Positions 15,152-18,642 of a DNA stretch of 18,642 bases are shown here, one piece after another; the stretch's first letter is position 1; every line of letters starts with the position of its first letter. The notes below the pieces were generated by a model. The model saw nothing but the letters and a program-made list of their open reading frames with translations. It did no database searches and was not told where the DNA came from. A program made the translations under genes and the position numbers. This stretch comes from Cyanobacteria bacterium UBA6984 (GTDB lineage Bacteria; Cyanobacteriota; Vampirovibrionia; Gastranaerophilales; Gastranaerophilaceae): assembly GCA_002450015.1 (NCBI GenBank), contig DJYG01000052.1, positions 1 to 18,642 on the forward strand, given 5' to 3'.

Positions 15152-15605
15152 AATTTTATATTTATTTTTGATATTTGCAATATTTGTTGGCACAAATTTA
15201 TATTATTCAGATTGGATTGTTAATCAAATCAAAACAGGGTTGAGCATCAACAATAGTATTTTTTCTCTTAATTATGTACAAAATACTGGTGCAGCATTCA
15301 GCATATTACATAATTATCCTTATATACTTATTGTCTTATCTGTTTTGGCTCTGGTTATACTATTTTCATATATTATAAGACACGCAGGCACAATGTCTTA
15401 CGTAGGAATTTTTTGGCTTGCGGTAATGATGTCAGGAATTTTTTGTAATTTATTTGAAAGAGTACAATTAGGTTATGTAAGAGATTTTATTAATCTTAAA
15501 TTTATTAATTTTCCGATATTTAATTTTTCAGACATATTAATAAACATAGGCGTAATAGCAATAGTATTATTACTTTTAAAAAGAACCCAATTAAAACAAT
15601 TATGA
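15114..15605 (+). CDS. lspA: Lipoprotein signal peptidase (signal peptidase II)
   Basis: A 163-residue inner-membrane aspartyl protease that removes signal peptides from lipidated prolipoproteins. There are four hydrophobic helices. The conserved NYVQNTGAAFSIL (53-65) and the two catalytic aspartates, Asp124 (YVRDFINLKF) and Asp140 (FNFSDILINIG), are present. Deviations are Ser for Ala before Asp140, and SGIFCNLFERV where most relatives have a GN...DR motif. ATG 15114 is preferred to ATG 15108 because AAGG (15101-15104) is 9 bases away rather than 3. The gene overlaps the end of the exported-protein gene by 38 bases and the rluD-type gene by 4 (ATGA). Its presence implies a cell that makes lipoproteins. 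Confidence 0.93.
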   Translation: MSRKKQPQNLWIKILYLFLIFAIFVGTNLYYSDWIVNQIKTGLSINNSIFSLNYVQNTGAAFSILHNYPYILIVLSVLALVILFSYIIRHAGTMSYVGIFWLAVMMSGIFCNLFERVQLGYVRDFINLKFINFPIFNFSDILINIGVIAIVLLLLKRTQLKQL

Positions 15606-16510
15606 AATTCTTAGTTGAAGAAAATGATGAAAATATAAGACTTGATAGTTATTTATCAAACTTAATAACTGATATTTCTCGTTCAAAACTACAAAATGCA
15701 ATTAAAAACGGGGACGTGCTTATTAATGGTGAAATTAAAAAACCTTCTCATAAACTACATGAAGGTGATTTTATAGAATTTGAACCGCAAATAATAGAAG
15801 ATATAAAAATAGAACCGCAAAATATACCGCTTGAGATTGTATATGAAGACGATAATATGCTTGTTGTCAATAAACCTTCAGGAATGTTGACGCACCCTAC
15901 AACTATTGAAAGAGAAAATACACTTGTAAATGCGCTTTTATATAAATATGGAAACAATCTGTCAGATATAAACGGGGAATTTAGACGAGGAATTTTACAC
16001 AGATTAGACCGAAATACATCCGGTCTATTAATGATTGCAAAAAATAATAAAACACACGAATTTTTGGCAAACCAGATTAAAGATAAAACAGCACTAAGAA
16101 GTTATTTAGCCATCGTAAAGGGTTCAGTTAAAGACGAAAAAGGAGTTATTAATTTACCAATAGGCAGACACCCGACACAACCACATAAAATGGCTGTTAT
16201 AGAGGGTGGAAAACCTAGTATTACAGAATACAAAGTTATAGAAAGATTTAAAAATGCAACTTATATTGAACTTACATTAAAAACAGGTAGAACACACCAA
16301 ATCAGAGTTCACATGAGCTATTTTAGAACTCCTGTTTTTAACGACACACTATATGGTGCAAGACCGGAAAAAATTAAAACTCAGGAACAAGTTTTACAAG
16401 CATACAAATTAAGGTTTACAAAACCAAATTCTAATGAGATAATAAACTTGGAAATAGAACCTGATGAAAAAATTCAGAAAGTTTTAAAATATTTAAGGAG
16501 TCAAAAATGA
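15602..16510 (+). CDS. rluD: RluA/RluD-family 23S rRNA pseudouridine synthase
   Basis: A 302-residue cytoplasmic RNA-modifying enzyme. An S4 RNA-binding domain occupies 1-60 (IRLDSYLSNLITDISRSKLQ). The catalytic domain (75-295) carries HRLDRNTSGLLMIAK (133-147) with catalytic Asp136, VNKPSGMLTHPT, and KTGRTHQIRVHM (227-238). The order and length match RluD, which modifies 23S rRNA helix 69 (U1911, U1915 and U1917 in E. coli). RluC or another RluA-type enzyme cannot be excluded by eye. Near the end the usual GHPVxGDxxYG appears as FRTPVFNDTLYG. It is coupled to lspA by ATGA overlap, a common lspA-rluD order in bacteria. Confidence 0.92.
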   Translation: MKFLVEENDENIRLDSYLSNLITDISRSKLQNAIKNGDVLINGEIKKPSHKLHEGDFIEFEPQIIEDIKIEPQNIPLEIVYEDDNMLVVNKPSGMLTHPTTIERENTLVNALLYKYGNNLSDINGEFRRGILHRLDRNTSGLLMIAKNNKTHEFLANQIKDKTALRSYLAIVKGSVKDEKGVINLPIGRHPTQPHKMAVIEGGKPSITEYKVIERFKNATYIELTLKTGRTHQIRVHMSYFRTPVFNDTLYGARPEKIKTQEQVLQAYKLRFTKPNSNEIINLEIEPDEKIQKVLKYLRSQK

Positions 16511-16794
16511 TTATCTTTTTAAGATTAATTTCGCTATTGATATTATTGGGTGCAGGCTATATTTGCTATGAATTAAAAGATTATAAACTTGCTATTTTCG
16601 TTTGCTGCGGTTTTATTATAGGTATAATGTTCACACTTTCTTACGTCTTAGACATATCAAGAAAACTAAAAGCCTACAAAAGAGAGCTTGAAAAAAGTTC
16701 GATAAACACAGATGAAAGTGATTCTAAAGTAAAAGTGCTTGAATCAAAAATAGAAGTTCTTGAAAAAGCACTAAAAGATGCATTAAATAAATAA
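16507..16794 (+). CDS. LapA-domain-like small membrane protein
   Basis: A 95-residue protein with two hydrophobic helices (residues 2-20 and 27-48) separated by a short polar turn, then a charged coiled coil to the end (DSKVKVLESKIEVLEKALKD). This two-helix plus coiled-coil plan is that of the LapA/DUF1049 family, in E. coli a partner of LapB in lipopolysaccharide control. No LapB is present here, so the role is open. AAGGAG sits 6 bases before the ATG, which overlaps the upstream stop by 4 bases. It is part of the fliI-lspA run. Confidence 0.65.
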   Translation: MIIFLRLISLLILLGAGYICYELKDYKLAIFVCCGFIIGIMFTLSYVLDISRKLKAYKRELEKSSINTDESDSKVKVLESKIEVLEKALKDALNK

Positions 16795-16803
16795 GTATAT
16801 TAC

Positions 16804-17220
16804 ATGTCAGAAATAAATACAGAATATTTGCAAAGATGTTTAGACACACTAAAAAAATCTTATGAAATGATAAAATCTGTTCAAGAAAATACTATAGAAT
16901 ATGAAATGTATAGAAATTCCCTTGTAAAAGGCTTTGAAATGACATTAGAACAAAGCGGAAAATTACTTAAAAAGAAATTAAATCCATATTTTGCCAGTAA
17001 AAAAGCCGTAGATAACTTGTCTTTTAAAGATATTTTTAGAAACGCAAGCAAGCACGGATTATTAAACGAGACTTCGCTTAATAATTGGTTTAAATATAGA
17101 GATAACAGAAACAATACAGCTAATGATTACGGTCAGGCTTTTGCGGAAGAAACACTCACACTAATAGAAGATTTCATAAATGACGTTCAGGAATTAAAAA
17201 AAATAATTGATAATGAATAA
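16804..17220 (+). CDS. HEPN nucleotidyltransferase-substrate-binding protein (HepT/HI0074 type)
   Basis: A 138-residue all-helical protein. The sequence KGFEMTLEQSGKLLKKKL and the ending WFKYRDNRNNTANDYGQAFAEETL are typical of the HI0074 / NTase-substrate-binding family, the HEPN half of HEPN-MNT modules. HEPN RNase toxins carry Rx4-6H and, in HepT, Rx4HxY. Here it reads Arg102-Asn-Asn-Thr-Ala-Asn107-Asp-Tyr109, so the catalytic His is Asn while Arg and Tyr remain. It may therefore be a non-toxic or regulatory member. There is no Shine-Dalgarno; the ATG lies 9 bases after the LapA-like stop. It overlaps its partner nucleotidyltransferase by 8 bases, so the two form one unit. Confidence 0.85.
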   Translation: MSEINTEYLQRCLDTLKKSYEMIKSVQENTIEYEMYRNSLVKGFEMTLEQSGKLLKKKLNPYFASKKAVDNLSFKDIFRNASKHGLLNETSLNNWFKYRDNRNNTANDYGQAFAEETLTLIEDFINDVQELKKIIDNE

Positions 17221-17515
17221 ATTAAACGTAAAACAAGAACATTTGAAAATGCTTAGAGATATTTTTGAGAGTTATTGTCCAAACGCTGAAATTTGGGCTT
17301 ATGGCAGCAGAATAAAAAATGATTCTCATGAAGGAAGTGATCTTGATATGGTTGTAAAAACATTCAACGATAAAAATAAAAATATTTCTGAATTAAGCCA
17401 ACTGCTAAACGACAGCAACATTCCATTTTTAACTGACATTTCAGAATTTAATAAATTGCCTGATTATTTTCAACAAGAAATTCTAAAAGATTATGTAATT
17501 ATTTTTGGTAAATAA
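17213..17515 (+). CDS. Minimal nucleotidyltransferase (MntA type), HEPN partner
   Basis: A 100-residue DNA-polymerase-beta-like minimal nucleotidyltransferase. The signature GSx10DxD is complete: Gly31-Ser32 (YGSR), Asp43 and Asp45 (SDLDM), with a probable third acidic residue at Asp75 (FLTDIS). In HepT-MntA systems this enzyme transfers AMP to a tyrosine of the HEPN toxin and silences it. All catalytic residues are kept, so activity is likely. ATG 17213 overlaps the HEPN gene by 8 bases; a TTG at 17207 is a weaker alternative. No ribosome site is visible, so translation probably depends on the upstream gene. It ends the long plus-strand run, 2 bases from the convergent pseudopilin gene. Confidence 0.87.
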   Translation: MNKLNVKQEHLKMLRDIFESYCPNAEIWAYGSRIKNDSHEGSDLDMVVKTFNDKNKNISELSQLLNDSNIPFLTDISEFNKLPDYFQQEILKDYVIIFGK

Positions 17516-17517
17516 TT

Positions 17518-18372
17518 TCACTTGCAAGAAGTATTTGTAGTCCAATTTAAAACTGTTTTACCATCCGGACAAGTGCCACTACTGTTGGCTTTGAGATAAT
17601 CTCTGTTTCCGTTTTCAATTATCCAATTTGAGGCACAACCCCAACCTTTAGAAAAACAATTTTGTGATAATTCTTGATTACTTTTCGCATATCCTTCCGG
17701 CAATATGCCTTTATCTGTAAGATAAAAGCCTAATATATCTTTTGCTCTAATATTTGGACCTTTGTTTGGTCCGTCAATATCAACCTTTATTAGCGCATAA
17801 TATGATTTATCAATATTACCATTATATGCTCCGGATTTTGTAACAAAAGAAATTGCAATTGAAGTACCATCACCAAGTATAAATTTATAATATGAATTAT
17901 TTGTATCTATATTTCCATCTGAACTACCATCCAAATTTTTAGAATCTGCATTTGTAAAACAACCTGTAGAAAATTCACAATTTTTAGATATTTTCAGATA
18001 ATCAATTAAACGCTCACCAACACGTTTGCCACAAGGTTTATTTTGTACAGCTCCACCCCAAGTAGCAGTACAACTATCATTTTTAAACCAATTTTTTACA
18101 GGTCCGTAATTAATTACAGCTCTACCAAAGGCATCATTTAAATTGGAATATAATTTTTTTGTTTTAGCAACTATTTCTTGATCACCAGTTGAATTATTTA
18201 AGTTAGGAAGTGTTAATGTTGCAACAACTCCAATTATACCTATAACGACAAGAGTTTCAGCAAGAGTGAACGCGGATTGTGTGAACAGTTTTTTTGTCAT
18301 TGATAAACAATCTCTTATTTTCGTGTGCATAACAGTGAACAATGAACTGTAAATAATATTTTTTTTTAGCAT
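17518..18372 (-). CDS. Type IV pilin / type II secretion-like pseudopilin
   Basis: A 284-residue exported protein. The prepilin-peptidase site is SA^FTLAETL, with Ala rather than the usual Gly before the cut and Glu at position +5. A 20-residue hydrophobic helix follows (VVIGIIGVVATLTLPNL). The mature part is large, with eight Cys residues (CTATWG, PCGKR, CEFSTGC, CFSKGWGC, CPDG, SCK), probably in disulfides, and a globular C-terminus. Its gene starts behind AAAGGAAG (8 bases), giving a 24-residue extension before MTKKLFTQSA. ATG 18300 would give a normal short leader but has a poor ribosome site. Large families of such pilins are typical of Gastranaerophilales. The partner assembly genes are not in this window. 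Confidence 0.88.
   Translation of the reverse strand: MLKKNIIYSSLFTVMHTKIRDCLSMTKKLFTQSAFTLAETLVVIGIIGVVATLTLPNLNNSTGDQEIVAKTKKLYSNLNDAFGRAVINYGPVKNWFKNDSCTATWGGAVQNKPCGKRVGERLIDYLKISKNCEFSTGCFTNADSKNLDGSSDGNIDTNNSYYKFILGDGTSIAISFVTKSGAYNGNIDKSYYALIKVDIDGPNKGPNIRAKDILGFYLTDKGILPEGYAKSNQELSQNCFSKGWGCASNWIIENGNRDYLKANSSGTCPDGKTVLNWTTNTSCK
18331..18350. repeat. Short repeat with AACAATGAAC core
   Basis: AACAGTGAACAATGAACTGT has ACAGT/ACTGT ends and lies inside the N-terminal extension of the pseudopilin gene. The 10-base core AACAATGAAC recurs inverted at 18521-18530. This may be a dispersed element that was captured by the long reading frame. Confidence 0.4.
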
Positions 18373-18405
18373 GTTATACTTCCTTTCTTTGTTTATTTAT
18401 ATTTT

Positions 18406-18476
18406 CGTCATACTGAGCGTTTGCGAAGTATCCAGTTATTTTTTCTGGATTCTTCGGCTAAAGCCTCAGAATGACG
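18406..18476. repeat. Dispersed palindromic repeat (long imperfect hairpin)
   Basis: The left arm starts CGTCATACTGAGCG and ends GAAGTATCCAG (18406-18435). The right arm starts CTGGATTCTTCGGC and ends GCCTCAGAATGACG (18445-18476). They pair with a few mismatches around a T-rich loop. Similar GTCAT...ATCCAG units are spread through many bacterial genomes as non-coding repeats. It lies upstream of the pseudopilin start. Confidence 0.72.
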
Positions 18477-18484
18477 TGTATCTT

Positions 18485-18513
18485 GTCATTGCGAGCGAAG
18501 CGTGGCAATCCAG
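18485..18513. repeat. Related half-repeat GTCATTGCGAGC...GGCAATCCAG
   Basis: A single unit (GTCATTGCGAGCGAAGCG then TGGCAATCCAG) closely related to the arms of the preceding palindrome. It has internal self-pairing, TTGC with GCAA and GC-rich sequence between. It is the second member of a small cluster of dispersed repeats. Confidence 0.65.
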
Positions 18514-18570
18514 TCTTTTGGTTCATTGTTAACTATTAAAGCCTTTATTTATTGTCCTACTCGGACGGAG

Positions 18571-18594
18571 GAAACTTTTGGTGGCAAAAGTTTC
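18571..18594. repeat. Perfect 10-bp inverted repeat
   Basis: GAAACTTTTG (18571-18580) and CAAAAGTTTC (18585-18594) pair perfectly around GTGG. There is no T-run on either strand after the stem, so a terminator is unlikely. It lies in an otherwise featureless end region (18514-18642) where I see no gene. It may belong to another dispersed repeat continuing past the window edge. Confidence 0.5.
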
Positions 18595-18642
18595 ACAAAA
18601 ACCACAACCCGATTTTCTCTCATTAATTTTCACTAAATTCAA

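Noticed and set aside
18514..18642. Coding fragment at the right edge
   Set aside because: Short open stretches exist but none has a start, ribosome site or recognisable motif; the palindrome suggests repeat DNA.

Overview
The window is AT-rich, gene-dense bacterial DNA. It looks like a motile, diderm, anaerobic gut-type bacterium. The best guess is a non-photosynthetic cyanobacterial relative (Vampirovibrionia/'Melainabacteria', Gastranaerophilales). The reasons are the pseudopilin N-terminus (AFTLAETLVVIGIIGVVATL), a flavodiiron protein for oxygen or NO removal, flagellar genes scattered as small islands, Shine-Dalgarno use mixed with apparently leaderless genes, and lineage-type hypothetical proteins. 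This assignment is inferred from memory of the families; no database search was made.

Layout. Bases 1-241 hold the tail of a possible upstream gene and a strong terminator. Bases 263-4594 (plus strand) carry an MFS transporter, an EF-hand protein whose leader has a perfect 13-bp inverted repeat, a four-module flavodiiron protein (a fusion of FprA-type and Hrb-type parts) and an iron-sulfur flavoprotein; the last two form an oxygen/peroxide or NO detoxification pair ended by a hairpin terminator. Bases 4755-7015 (minus strand) hold a NarL-type response regulator and a 476-residue glycine-zipper protein of unknown function. Opposite the latter, at 7151-7312 on the plus strand, is a 53-codon gene with its own ribosome binding site and terminator.

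Bases 7465-8755 (minus strand) are a flagellar filament chaperone operon: a FlaG-like protein, FliS and a FliT-like protein. It diverges, from an overlapping pair of promoters, from a plus-strand gene for a free-standing MshEN/GspE-N-like protein that is translationally coupled to a Rhizobium-etli-type L-asparaginase. A bidirectional terminator separates this from pnp (polynucleotide phosphorylase, minus strand).

Bases 12858-17515 (plus strand) form a tightly packed seven-gene run: fliI, an exported protein, lspA, an RluD-type pseudouridine synthase, a LapA-like membrane protein and a HEPN/MNT nucleotidyltransferase pair. Several genes overlap by 4-38 bases. fliI and the exported-protein gene each have a -10 box exactly 6 bases before the ATG, which suggests leaderless mRNAs. 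A pseudopilin gene converges on this run with only 2 bases between the stop codons. The last 270 bases are non-coding and contain dispersed palindromic repeats.

No rRNA, tRNA, CRISPR array, transposase or phage gene was seen. The most interesting items are the fused flavodiiron protein, the HEPN protein with Asn in place of the motif His, the MshEN-like protein divergent from flagellar genes, the glycine-zipper protein with its small divergent neighbour, and the leaderless-type promoters.
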